Source: JAEUIZ01 sp046155605 (GTDB lineage: Bacteria > Planctomycetota > Phycisphaerae > Phycisphaerales > UBA1924). From it: a stretch of DNA of 64,000 nucleotides. Position 1 is the first letter of the stretch; each line of letters opens with the position of its first letter. The stretch is taken from the NCBI GenBank assembly GCA_046155605.1, contig JBJXFQ010000130.1, positions 1-64,000 of the forward strand, written 5' to 3'. The notes under the pieces are model-generated. The model ran no database searches and was not told where the DNA came from. It saw only the letters and a list, made by a program, of their open reading frames with translations. Shown piece after piece: positions 35,874 to 44,727 of this stretch. A program made the translations under genes and the position numbers.

Positions 35874-37001
35874 CTACCCATTCACCCCCATCACCACCTT
35901 GATTCCCTCCCCGCTCATCATCGTCGCGAACGCCTTCTCGAACGCCTCCAGCGGGAACTCGTGCGTGATGATCTCGTCCAGTTCAAGTCGGCCGCTCAGC
36001 AGCAACTCCTCCATCTGGTACCACGTCTCGAACATCTTCCGTCCGTTGATCCCCAGCACCGTCGCTCCCTTGAAGACGACGTGCTCGGTGATGTTCCATG
36101 TGATCGGCTTGCTCGGGATCCCCAATATCGCTGCCGTCCCGCCGTTGCGCAGCGCCCGGAACCCCTGATCGAACGCGCTGGCCGCCCCGCTCATCTCGAG
36201 CAGCACGTCCACGCCCTCGCCGCGGGTCGCCGCCTTGATCTCCTTGATGAATCCATCGCCCTGGCGCACGTCGAACGCCGCCGTCGCGCCCAGTTTCTTC
36301 GCCAGCGCCAGCCGCGGCGGGTTGATGTCCGTCGCGAAGATCCGGCTCGCGCCGGCCGCCTTCGCCACGGTCACGGCCATCAGCCCGATGATCCCCGTGC
36401 CCGAAATCAGGACGCTTTTGGCGCTGACATTCGCCGCCATCACCGTATGAACCGCGTTCCCCAGCGGATCGAGCACCGCCGCGACCTTGTCCGGGATGCT
36501 CGGATGCACCGGCCAGACGTTCTCCTCGGGAACCACGACGTAATCCGCGAAGCACCCGTCGCGATCGATCCCGATGATCCGCGTGTCGCTGGCGATGTGC
36601 GCGTTGCCCGTGCGGCTGTTGTAATCCGCCCACTGCGTGATGTGGCCCTCGGCCGACACCCGCAGCCCCGGCTTGTATTTTGTGACTGCCGAGCCCACGG
36701 CCTCGATGATGCCCACAAACTCGTGCCCCGTGACGATGCCGACGGGAATGCGTCCCGCGGCCCACTGGTCCCACTCCCAGATGTGGCGGTCGGTGCCGCA
36801 GATGCCGACTTTCTTCACGCGGATGAGCACGTCGCGGGGGCCGGGCGTCGGCTTGGGGCGTTTGGCGTCAAAGGCAAGCCCCTCGCCCGCGTGATGCTTG
36901 AAAAGTGCCCGCATGACCGCGCCGCCGTTCTCGGGCTTGGCGTCGGGACGTGGGGTTGGCGAGGACGGATGTGCCGACCGACCGGGGGCAATCGAGGACA
37001 T
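35874..37001 (-). CDS. tdh: L-threonine 3-dehydrogenase-like medium-chain dehydrogenase
   Basis: The catalytic zinc region KVGICGTDRHIWEWDQW and TGHEFVGIIEAVG, the Rossmann motif GTGIIGLMAVTVAKAAGA and the DINPPRL nucleotide region match threonine dehydrogenase, which makes 2-amino-3-ketobutyrate using NAD. AGGAGA lies 9 bases before ATG 37001. Unlike E. coli Tdh, the lobe after EGHIT has no Cys-rich structural-zinc cluster; the four Cys positions are other residues. That loss makes the precise substrate less certain. 375 residues. Confidence 0.85.
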   Translation of the reverse strand: MSSIAPGRSAHPSSPTPRPDAKPENGGAVMRALFKHHAGEGLAFDAKRPKPTPGPRDVLIRVKKVGICGTDRHIWEWDQWAAGRIPVGIVTGHEFVGIIEAVGSAVTKYKPGLRVSAEGHITQWADYNSRTGNAHIASDTRIIGIDRDGCFADYVVVPEENVWPVHPSIPDKVAAVLDPLGNAVHTVMAANVSAKSVLISGTGIIGLMAVTVAKAAGASRIFATDINPPRLALAKKLGATAAFDVRQGDGFIKEIKAATRGEGVDVLLEMSGAASAFDQGFRALRNGGTAAILGIPSKPITWNITEHVVFKGATVLGINGRKMFETWYQMEELLLSGRLELDEIITHEFPLEAFEKAFATMMSGEGIKVVMGVNG

Positions 37002-37235
37002 ACGCTTGCGTTCTCCTGGCCGTTGGGCGGCTTGGCCCCACTGTATCCCTCTGAGCCCGCCCCATTTCGAGCGAGCGCCCAGCCCTGCCGCGCAAACACC
37101 CCATGGTGGGCCAGCCGACGCCCATCATGTCCCGGCCCACCACCGTCCGAACCAATAGACTAAGGCTGCATCGACATGACCGCGTAGATTGACAGCGTAG
37201 ATCGACAGTATCGTTTGGCCAAACAGGTCGCCGCA

Positions 37236-38444
37236 ATGTCCAGCGTCTCCAAAAGCCCCGTCTCCTACCTCTTCGTCGCGGCCACCGCCGCCGGACGCCG
37301 CACGCTCGGGGTTCGTCAGGCACAAACGCCTCGCGGTCTCGCCGAGTCGCTCCGCAAGGACCGCCTCCTCCTCCTTCGCTCCTACCCCCTTCCCGGCTGG
37401 CTCCGCTCCGAGCGCCAGGGCCTCTCGCTCAAAGACCGCGTCGAACTCAACGAGCAACTCTCGCAACTCCTCTCCCGAGGCGTGCCGCTCGTCGAAACGC
37501 TCGAAGTCACCGCCGCGACCATCGGCGGCACCTCCGCGGGCATCGTGAGCCGGATGCGTGAGATGGTGGCCGCCGGTTCGTCCTTCGCCGATGCCTGCCA
37601 GAAGACTGGGGCGTTCGATCCCGTGACGGTCAATGTCTACCGTGCCGCCGAGCGTACGGGCGACCTCGCCGGCTCCGCGAAGCAACTCGCCGTCACCGCA
37701 CGCCGCCAACTCTCGGTCAGTGGCAAGGCCGCCACGCTCCTCATCTACCCCATCATCGTCCTCACCATCTCGGTTGTCGTCGCTGCGGTCATGCTCACCG
37801 TCGTGGTCCCGATGATCGCCGGCTCCTTCCGCCAGATGCGCGTGGACCTTCCCTGGTATTCCGAGATCGTCATGTCCGGCGGCATCTGGCTCCGCGCCCA
37901 TGGCCTTTGGATCCTCGGCGGCCTCGCCGCGCTCCTCGTTGCCGCGATCGTCGCGCGCAAGCAGGTCATCGCCTTCGTGGGCAACGTCGGCCGCCGCGTC
38001 CCGCTCATGCGCGACGTCGTCCTCGCCCAGGAGGCCGCCCGGTTCTTCAGCGTCATGGCCGCCATGACCCGATCCGGCATCCCGCTCGCCGACGCGCTGG
38101 GCGTGGCGAATCAGGCTGTGGGCCTTCCCAAACTCCGACGCCAACTCGAAACGCTCCGCACCCGCCTCATCGAGGGCGGCATCCTCCGCGCGCTCATCGA
38201 AGCCGTGGATGAGCTTCCCCTCGCCACCCGCCGACTGCTCATCGCCGCCGAACGCGCGGGCGACCTCGAAACCGCCTTTGACGGCCTCGCCGCCGACATG
38301 GCCAACGAGACCGAGACCCGCTCCTCGCGGCTCCTCGCCGCCCTCCAGCCCCTGCTCATCGTCGTCATGTTCCTCATCATCGGGTCCATCATGCTCTCGA
38401 TCATGGTCCCGCTCATCACGCTCACATCCAAGGCCAAGTTCTGA
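37236..38444 (+). CDS. Type II secretion/type IV pilus inner-membrane platform protein GspF
   Basis: Two T2SSF repeats are visible: LNEQLSQLLSRGVPLVETLE and, later, FFSVMAAMTRSGIPLADALG. Each is followed by hydrophobic segments (LLIYPIIVLTISVVVAAVML; LLIVVMFLIIGSIMLSIMVP). GspF/PilC is the platform that couples the ATPase to pseudopilus growth. 402 residues from ATG 37236. This is the first gene of a run of nine in one direction with overlaps or short gaps. Its spacing from tdh (234 bases, divergent) leaves room for the operon promoter. Confidence 0.88.
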   Translation: MSSVSKSPVSYLFVAATAAGRRTLGVRQAQTPRGLAESLRKDRLLLLRSYPLPGWLRSERQGLSLKDRVELNEQLSQLLSRGVPLVETLEVTAATIGGTSAGIVSRMREMVAAGSSFADACQKTGAFDPVTVNVYRAAERTGDLAGSAKQLAVTARRQLSVSGKAATLLIYPIIVLTISVVVAAVMLTVVVPMIAGSFRQMRVDLPWYSEIVMSGGIWLRAHGLWILGGLAALLVAAIVARKQVIAFVGNVGRRVPLMRDVVLAQEAARFFSVMAAMTRSGIPLADALGVANQAVGLPKLRRQLETLRTRLIEGGILRALIEAVDELPLATRRLLIAAERAGDLETAFDGLAADMANETETRSSRLLAALQPLLIVVMFLIIGSIMLSIMVPLITLTSKAKF

Positions 38445-38455
38445 GGTATCCGACC

Positions 38456-38887
38456 ATGCACCCGACTCCCGCCCATCCCGCCCGCCTCATGTCCCGTCCC
38501 TCCGCCCGCGGCTTCTCCCTCCTCGAACTCATGCTCGTCCTCGTCATCATCGGCGTCATCACCGCCATCGCCGCGGTCAGCATCACCGGCGGCGGCGCTC
38601 GCGCGAAGAAGAGCGCCTCCTACGCCTCGATGCAGGTCATCAAATCCGCTATCGACGCCTACAAACTCACCAACAACGTCGCCCCGCCGACCCTCGCCGC
38701 GCTCCAGGCCGGCGCCACGCCCTATCTTGAGGCCACCAAGCAACTCCAGGACGGCTGGAAGCAGGACTTCATCTACAGCCCCACCAGCACCAAGGGCATG
38801 GCCTTCGAACTCTTCAGCAAGGGCGATGACCTCACCTTTGGCACGAGCGACGACCTCTCCGTCTGGGACAAGAACCAGAACAACTAG
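38456..38887 (+). CDS. Major pseudopilin GspG-like
   Basis: After a 19-residue basic leader the prepilin signal RG-FSLLELMLVLVIIGVITAIA has the Glu at position 5. A helix and a small C-terminal domain follow (QLQDGWKQDFIYSP and GTSDDLSVWDKNQ), the latter resembling the calcium loop of GspG. GspG polymerises into the pseudopilus. 143 residues. It follows gspF by 11 bases. Confidence 0.88.
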   Translation: MHPTPAHPARLMSRPSARGFSLLELMLVLVIIGVITAIAAVSITGGGARAKKSASYASMQVIKSAIDAYKLTNNVAPPTLAALQAGATPYLEATKQLQDGWKQDFIYSPTSTKGMAFELFSKGDDLTFGTSDDLSVWDKNQNN

Positions 38888-38904
38888 GACGAGTCGAACC
38901 CACC

Positions 38905-39741
38905 ATGCACCACGCCTCGCGCACATCCCGAGCCCCCGCCCGCCGCGGCATGACCTTCCTCGAAGTCGTCTTCGCCTCCGTCCTGCTCGCCCTCGTCGCC
39001 GGCTCGATGTTCGCCGCCTTCGCCTTCATCTTCACATCCCAGGCCCGTGAGCAGGCCCGCCTCGGTGCCTTCGAAGTCGCCAACCGCCTCATCCTCTCCT
39101 ACCTCGACGATTCCACCAAGATGCCCGACTCTAACAAGACCCTCGACTACGGCCCGCCCGAGGCCCTCCAGCGCTTCCGCTGGCAGTACAAGGAAGAGCC
39201 CCTCACCCTCTACGAGGTCGCCGGCGAGAATCGCGACCAGTCCCGCCAGTCCCCGCTCTCCAACGACCGCTTCAAACGCGTCACCGTCCGCGTCTGGCTC
39301 AGCGAATACTCCGGCGGCAGCCCCAACTTCGAGGGCACCTCCGTCCAGGCCACCGTCACGCGAATGCTCGACCCCATCGCCCCACGCAACCCCGATTCCT
39401 ACATGAACATGATCCAGAGCCCCGAGGGCTTGCAAAAACTGGTCGAGCAACTCATGGGCACCAACCAATCCGGCAACGTCGTCACTCGCGGCGGGCTCCC
39501 CGGCGCAGGCCAGAACCGCCAGGGCATCCGCCCAGGCGAGGCCTTCAACCGCGGCGGCCAAGGCGGCCCTCCAGGCGGCCGACAGGGTGGCCAGTTCAAT
39601 CAGATCGGAGGCGGCCCTCGCGGCGGTCCCGGCCTCAATCAAGGCGGCGTCCGCCCAGGCCTCGGCCTCCCAGGCTCCGCCACTGGCACGCAACCCGGCC
39701 GTCAAGGCGGCAACGGCCGTCAGGGAGGCAGCGGCCGATGA
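38905..39741 (+). CDS. Prepilin-like protein (GspI/H type) with Gly/Gln-rich tail
   Basis: The leader RG-MTFLEVVFASVLLALVAGSM is a prepilin signal. A globular domain reaches about residue 175. After it a low-complexity tail of about 85 residues (Gly, Gln, Arg, Pro, Asn) follows, ending in NGRQGGSGR. A tail like this is not normal for minor pseudopilins. The gene overlaps the next by 4 bases. 278 residues. Confidence 0.78.
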   Translation: MHHASRTSRAPARRGMTFLEVVFASVLLALVAGSMFAAFAFIFTSQAREQARLGAFEVANRLILSYLDDSTKMPDSNKTLDYGPPEALQRFRWQYKEEPLTLYEVAGENRDQSRQSPLSNDRFKRVTVRVWLSEYSGGSPNFEGTSVQATVTRMLDPIAPRNPDSYMNMIQSPEGLQKLVEQLMGTNQSGNVVTRGGLPGAGQNRQGIRPGEAFNRGGQGGPPGGRQGGQFNQIGGGPRGGPGLNQGGVRPGLGLPGSATGTQPGRQGGNGRQGGSGR

Positions 39742-40826
39742 ACCGCCGAGGCTTCACCATCCTCGAAGTCGTCATGGCCTCCGCCCTCGGCACCATGATC
39801 GTCCTCGCCTGCCTCGGCATCATGGGTGCCATGAGCCGCACCAATCGCCTCACCGAACGCCGCTTCGAGCAGATCTCCACCCTCGAACGAATCCATGTCG
39901 TCATGGATCGAACCTTCAGTTCCCTCGTCATGGCCGACCCTTCCATCTCCGGCCTCCAGGCCATCGCCAACGGCAACACCACCCCCGAGACCGAGGGCGA
40001 GCAGACCACCACCGCAGGTGCCACGCTGCGCCCACGACTCATGCTCGAGGCCGACTCCACCCCGAGCCTCAAGACCGCCCTCCAGCGCGCCGGCACGTCA
40101 GACCTCGCGACCTACACCCCGCAGCGCCTCGAAGTCGTCCTCGATCGCCCGCCGCTCCCCAAGGATTTCGCCATGGGCCTCGACGATTCCGTCCAGGCCA
40201 ATCAGGGCCCCGCCGTCGAGCCTGTCGTCCAGCCCGGCCCCGTTCGCGGCGTCTTCGAACTCCGTCCCGATCGCGCCACCAATGTCGTCTCGCAGCCCAC
40301 CGACGCCGCCCCGGTGCAGGGTTGGACGCTCTGGTGGCGGCCGCTGCCGACCGACTCGACGGGGACCGACCCGTGGGAGCTGGCGCTCGACCCGACCGAG
40401 GACTCCGACGCCGTCCCCGTCGCCACCGGCCTCGCCCGCTGCCAATGGACCGCCTTCGCCAAGCGCGCCCGTTCATCCTCCCTCTCTGCCATGCAGTTCA
40501 TTGACCTCCCCGCCTACATGGAGATGGAAGTCCGCACGCTCGACGGCATGACCGCCACCTGGATGTTCGAGGTCTCCTGGACCGTCGGCAAGGAAGTCAT
40601 CGAAGACGCCACCGGCACCGAGGACGAGACCGAAGGCGACTCCGCCGGCGGCCGACGCGCCGAAGAACTCGGCATTGGTGGCGGGGGGGGTGGCGGCGGC
40701 GGTGGGGGTGCTCGCACACGCGGCGGCAACGATGCCGCAGGCGGTCGCCCGGGCCTCGGCGGCGGTCGGGGTGGCGGTGGTGCAGGGAGTGGCGGGATGC
40801 GCGGTGGCGGCGGAGGCGCACGATGA
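39738..40826 (+). CDS. Prepilin-like protein (GspJ type) with Gly-rich tail
   Basis: MNRRG-FTILEVVMASALGTMIVLAC is a prepilin signal. The middle carries a GspJ-like domain (FEQISTLERIHVVMDRTF in part; WTLWWRPLPTDS). The last 60 residues are almost all Gly with Arg and Ala, like the tail of the previous protein. It overlaps its neighbours on both sides by 4 bases. 362 residues. Confidence 0.78.
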   Translation: MNRRGFTILEVVMASALGTMIVLACLGIMGAMSRTNRLTERRFEQISTLERIHVVMDRTFSSLVMADPSISGLQAIANGNTTPETEGEQTTTAGATLRPRLMLEADSTPSLKTALQRAGTSDLATYTPQRLEVVLDRPPLPKDFAMGLDDSVQANQGPAVEPVVQPGPVRGVFELRPDRATNVVSQPTDAAPVQGWTLWWRPLPTDSTGTDPWELALDPTEDSDAVPVATGLARCQWTAFAKRARSSSLSAMQFIDLPAYMEMEVRTLDGMTATWMFEVSWTVGKEVIEDATGTEDETEGDSAGGRRAEELGIGGGGGGGGGGGARTRGGNDAAGGRPGLGGGRGGGGAGSGGMRGGGGGAR

Positions 40827-41623
40827 TCCGCCGCGCCTTCGTCCTTCCCATCGTCATCTTCCTCGCGCTGCTCGTCGGCATCGTCGCCGCCATGCTCCTC
40901 GAACGCCAGTCTGCGCACGCCCTCTCCGTCGAACGCCAGGCCCGTTCCTACCGCGATCGCCACTTCGAAAAAGGCCTCCGCGAGGTCCTCAGCGCCTGGA
41001 CCGAGTCCCTCACAGGCCAGCCCATCGACCAACTCATCGGCGACGACGGCCACGCCCTCGACCTCGCCACCGCCGACGGCGGATGGGTCGAGGTCTACAT
41101 GTTCGATGGCCAGAGCACCGCCCTCAACGATCCCACAGGCCTCACCGAGCAGGAGTTCGAAGACGCCGCCGGCCTCCTCGACGCCCTCGTCGCCATCGTC
41201 GGTGACCAGCCCGATCCCTCCTGGTTCCGCACCGTCGGGCCCGTCAAAATCTGCGTCAACTCAGCGCCCGAGCAACTCCTCGAGGCCGCCGCTTCCTATG
41301 CCACGGGCGGCAAGGCCGGCCGCCGCTTCGTCCGCGAACTCATGGACGCCAAGGCCGGCAAGGGCGTCATCGAAGCCCCGGACCTCGAAACCGCCAAAAA
41401 TGCCGACCGCATCGGCCCCGAGGAGCGCGCCATCCTCGACCGCCTCATCACCCTCAAGCCCGACTTGTGGGCCATGGTCGTTGACGTCTATCCCCCCGGC
41501 GGCGGTTCCTTCCCCGTCGCCCGCTACGGCGGTCGCTTCATGGCCCCGGGCACCGGTGGCCGATCCACCTCCATGCAAGCCCTCGGCAAGTTCCTCTCCT
41601 GGGAGCCTCTCCCCATCCAATGA
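40823..41623 (+). CDS. GspK-like minor pseudopilin
   Basis: The N-terminus MIRRAFVLPIVIFLALLVGIVAAM is a hydrophobic segment of prepilin type lacking the Gly-Phe-Thr core and the Glu at position 5, as is normal for GspK. A soluble domain with PVKICVNSAPEQLLEAA and later helices matches the SAM-like part of T2SSK. GspK caps the pseudopilus tip with GspI and GspJ. 266 residues. Confidence 0.78.
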   Translation: MIRRAFVLPIVIFLALLVGIVAAMLLERQSAHALSVERQARSYRDRHFEKGLREVLSAWTESLTGQPIDQLIGDDGHALDLATADGGWVEVYMFDGQSTALNDPTGLTEQEFEDAAGLLDALVAIVGDQPDPSWFRTVGPVKICVNSAPEQLLEAAASYATGGKAGRRFVRELMDAKAGKGVIEAPDLETAKNADRIGPEERAILDRLITLKPDLWAMVVDVYPPGGGSFPVARYGGRFMAPGTGGRSTSMQALGKFLSWEPLPIQ

Positions 41624-41681
41624 GCCCGATTCAAGTGAGTACGATTCACCGCGGCACGGGCCGCACTCGGAAAGGACCACC

Positions 41682-42587
41682 ATGACCCTCGGACACATGC
41701 ACGGCGCCGAAGCACGCAGGCTCGCCCGCACCGCCCAGATCGGGGCCGTCGCGCTCGGCGTCTCCGCCGCGGCGCTCTGGGCACTCGATGTCCCGGGCGT
41801 CAGCAGCACTCCCGTCAACAAGCCGGTGATGGTCGAGCCCGTCAAGCCCGAACTCCCGACGCGCGTCGCTGCCGGCGATGCCCCCGAGCGTGAGTCGATC
41901 GCCGCGGTCGCCCATCGTCTCGACGAGGCCGTCATCAAGGCCCCGGCACCCAAGGTGGTCGCCGAGCCCGAGCCGCCCAAAGAAGAACCGGCCGTCGAGC
42001 CCACCGGCCCGGATATCCAATACCTCGGACCAATCTTCGAGTCAGGCCGGACCCTCGCCATCATCTCGATCGACGGCACGCAGAAGATCGTCTCCGCCGG
42101 CAAAAAGATCGGTTCACTCACCTTTGTTTCCGCCGATCGCGAGAAACTCGTTGTCGAGGATGCCGCCGGCTCTCGCGAGATCCAGCGCAAGTCCCGCTCC
42201 GATGCCCGGGTCGCCTGGGTCAGTAACATGCCCTCCAACACCCCGATGGCCGCCGCCGCCGTCGGCGCGGGTGGTGCCGCCGGCAACCCACGCGCCGCCA
42301 TGTCGCCCGAGGTCGCCGCTCGCCTACGCGAGCGCGGCATTGACCCCGAGCAGATCCAGCGCATGCGCGATCTCGCCCGCGAACGACGCCGCGGCGGCAA
42401 CAACGGCGGCAACGGCAACAACAACGGCATCCCCGGCGGCGGGCCCGTCGGTGCCACCGGCGCACGCCTGAACTTCATGGGTGCCGACGGTGCCACTACC
42501 ACCACTGACGGTGCGGTCAGCGTCCGCGGCGCGGTCCGCCTTCAGACCGCACCCAAGACCGCGCCCGACTCGGAGACCGCCAATTGA
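41682..42587 (+). CDS. GspC/PulP-like bitopic membrane protein
   Basis: ATG 41682 has AAAGGA upstream. A short cytoplasmic start and one membrane segment (IGAVALGVSAAALWALDV) lead to a Pro/Glu-rich stretch. A small domain, PDIQYLGPIFESGRTLAIISIDGTQKIVSAGKKIG (seen across residues 108-142), is like the homology region of GspC or PilP, which contacts the secretin. The C-terminal part is Asn/Gly-rich. 301 residues. It overlaps the next gene by 4 bases. Confidence 0.7.
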   Translation: MTLGHMHGAEARRLARTAQIGAVALGVSAAALWALDVPGVSSTPVNKPVMVEPVKPELPTRVAAGDAPERESIAAVAHRLDEAVIKAPAPKVVAEPEPPKEEPAVEPTGPDIQYLGPIFESGRTLAIISIDGTQKIVSAGKKIGSLTFVSADREKLVVEDAAGSREIQRKSRSDARVAWVSNMPSNTPMAAAAVGAGGAAGNPRAAMSPEVAARLRERGIDPEQIQRMRDLARERRRGGNNGGNGNNNGIPGGGPVGATGARLNFMGADGATTTTDGAVSVRGAVRLQTAPKTAPDSETAN

Positions 42588-44155
42588 CCGGACGGGTCGC
42601 CTTCCTTGCCAGGTCCGATCGCGGTGATCGCCTCTCCTCCGTACGCCTCGCCTCCCGCACCGGCGATGAGTCCTGGGACGCCGGCGAGCCGCCCGCCGAC
42701 TCTCTCGCCGTCATCGCCCAGGCCCGCTCCGCCGCCGATTGGGTCGCCCAGCGCGTCGGCAGCGACGGCCTCTCCGCACTATGCCTCGACCTCCAATCCG
42801 CCCGCTGCGAATGGATCACCGCACCCAGCGGCGACGAGCCCGTCGTCCTCGCCGCCCTCACGCAATCCGAGGCTCGCGGCTCCCGCGGCCCAGGCTTCTG
42901 GGCCACACCCGCTCCACAAGACGCCGCCATCCAGGCCCTCTCGCTTCCCAACGGCAAGCCGGCCAATCCAATCGGCTCCAAACTCGCCATCCTCATCCAG
43001 CCCGACGTCACCGCGCGCCTCCTCATCGACGAACTCGACGCCAAGGGTGTCGAGGTTCGCTCAGCCCTCTCCCTCTGGCACGCTCTCGCCCTCGCCTGGG
43101 ATCCCTCATCCCCCGCTCGCGCCGCCGCCTCCGACGGCCCGACCTCCGCGCCCCTCACCGCCGTCGTCGCCATCGATCCCGCCGGCCGCCTCATCTGGTC
43201 CTGGTCCGATGCCGGCACCCTCCTCGCTGGCGGCACCGTCGCCCTCGCTCACGACGCCCAAAGGGCCCCGCAGGTCGCCCGCGCCGATGTCGCTCGCGTC
43301 ATCAACGACTGGCTCGCCTGGGCCGCCCAACTCGGCCGCGCGCCCGCCCGCATCATCGGCATCTCCCCCGATCTCGGCCAAGGCGGGACGCCCGAAGCGC
43401 TCTCCACGCCCGAACTCGGTGCCGCCCTCGGCCGCGCATGGCCCGGTGCCCACGTCGATCTCGCCCTCCACGAAGACCCCATCGGCGCCACCCTCTCTCG
43501 CCTCCAGGATTCATCACCCGGTGTCCTCGACCGCGCCGCCGCCGACGCCCGTCAGAGCCTCTCGCGTCTCTCCCGTCGCCCCGGCCGCTCGCATCGCTCG
43601 ATGTTCTACTGGGCCACGGGCGCGCTCGCCGCGGCCGCTCTCGCCCTCGCCGCCGTCGGCGTCAAGGCCTGGGCCGCCTCGTCCTCCGCCAAATCCCAGC
43701 GCGCCGCGGCCATCGCCTCGATGCGCGAATCAATCCGACCCATCGTCCAATCCGTCGCCCCCAACGACGGCGTCCAACTCGCCCTTGCCGAAGCCAATCC
43801 GCGCTCCTTCCTCGAAGAGCAACTCCTCAAGAAAAAGACCGCCTCCGATCCCTCCGCCGCGCTTGATGCCGCCAAGCCCATCCTGAGCGAACTCGACACC
43901 GTCTCTTACATCATCGGAACCAAGGAAGTCGAGATCGACGATGTTTCCCTCCTCCCCACCCATGCCTACATCGACCTCTCCATCCCCGACACGCCCACCG
44001 GCGAGGCCATCAAAAACGCGATCGAATCGATCGAGGGCAGTGCCTGCAAGTGGGAGGTCGAGTTCGCCGCCAGCAACCGCCGCCAGAACAAGCAGGCGCT
44101 GACGCTCAAAGGAACCTGGAAGCCGCAGAAGCCCGCCGGCGGAGGTGGCACATGA
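42584..44155 (+). CDS. GspL/PilM-PilN-like inner-membrane assembly protein
   Basis: The start is a TTG (42584) overlapping the previous stop, with CGGAG 8 bases upstream. An actin-like cytoplasmic part (residues 1 to about 330) contains AVVAIDPAGRLIWSWSD. A single membrane segment, ATGALAAAALALAAVGVKAW, and a periplasmic ferredoxin-like domain follow. This is GspL, which links the ATPase to the GspM ring. 523 residues. It overlaps gspM by 4 bases. Confidence 0.78.
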   Translation: MTGRVAFLARSDRGDRLSSVRLASRTGDESWDAGEPPADSLAVIAQARSAADWVAQRVGSDGLSALCLDLQSARCEWITAPSGDEPVVLAALTQSEARGSRGPGFWATPAPQDAAIQALSLPNGKPANPIGSKLAILIQPDVTARLLIDELDAKGVEVRSALSLWHALALAWDPSSPARAAASDGPTSAPLTAVVAIDPAGRLIWSWSDAGTLLAGGTVALAHDAQRAPQVARADVARVINDWLAWAAQLGRAPARIIGISPDLGQGGTPEALSTPELGAALGRAWPGAHVDLALHEDPIGATLSRLQDSSPGVLDRAAADARQSLSRLSRRPGRSHRSMFYWATGALAAAALALAAVGVKAWAASSSAKSQRAAAIASMRESIRPIVQSVAPNDGVQLALAEANPRSFLEEQLLKKKTASDPSAALDAAKPILSELDTVSYIIGTKEVEIDDVSLLPTHAYIDLSIPDTPTGEAIKNAIESIEGSACKWEVEFAASNRRQNKQALTLKGTWKPQKPAGGGGT

Positions 44156-44727
44156 GCCAGGTCTCGCCCCTCAGCGATGACGCTCGCTTCGAGTTGGGCA
44201 TGATCGCCGCCGGGCACGAGCGCCGCAGCCGCCCCATCGGCCTCTTCGTTGTCGTCTGCGCCGCCCTCCTCCTCGCCCTCGTCCTCGCAGGCACCGGCCT
44301 CGCCTCCCGCGCCGCCGCCCGCGCACGCCTCCGCGCCGCCCTCGCCGACCAGGCCCGCGCCGAGCAACTCGCCGCCGAACTGAGCCAGATCGAACAGCAG
44401 GCCAAGGACGCACTCAAGGGCTCCACCGGCGCGCCCATCGCCAACCTCTACAGCCAGATGGAGACCTTCGCCACCCGCGCCGGCCTCAAGGAGCGCCCCA
44501 AGACCCCCCGCGCCAACACCGAGACCCGCGGCGGCGTCGTCGTCAACCTCTACACCTACGCCGACATCAAGGACGCCTCGCTCCCCGCACTCATGGAGTG
44601 GCTCCGACTCGCCACCAGCCCCGACGACGGCATCCGCGGGCTCGAGGTCTACGGCCTCAACCTCCGCCCAAGCCCCACTGATTGGACCATGACCGTCACC
44701 TTCCGCCGATGGGAGCGACCCAGTTGA
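44152..44727 (+). CDS. GspM/PilO-like membrane protein
   Basis: ATG 44152 overlaps the previous stop (ATGA). A cytoplasmic tail is followed by one membrane segment (IGLFVVVCAALLLALVLAG), a coiled-coil (ARARLRAALADQARAEQLAA) and a small ferredoxin-like domain (LPALMEWLRLATS; GIRGLEVYGLNLRP). This is the GspM/PilO layout that partners GspL. 191 residues. Confidence 0.75.
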   Translation: MSQVSPLSDDARFELGMIAAGHERRSRPIGLFVVVCAALLLALVLAGTGLASRAAARARLRAALADQARAEQLAAELSQIEQQAKDALKGSTGAPIANLYSQMETFATRAGLKERPKTPRANTETRGGVVVNLYTYADIKDASLPALMEWLRLATSPDDGIRGLEVYGLNLRPSPTDWTMTVTFRRWERPS

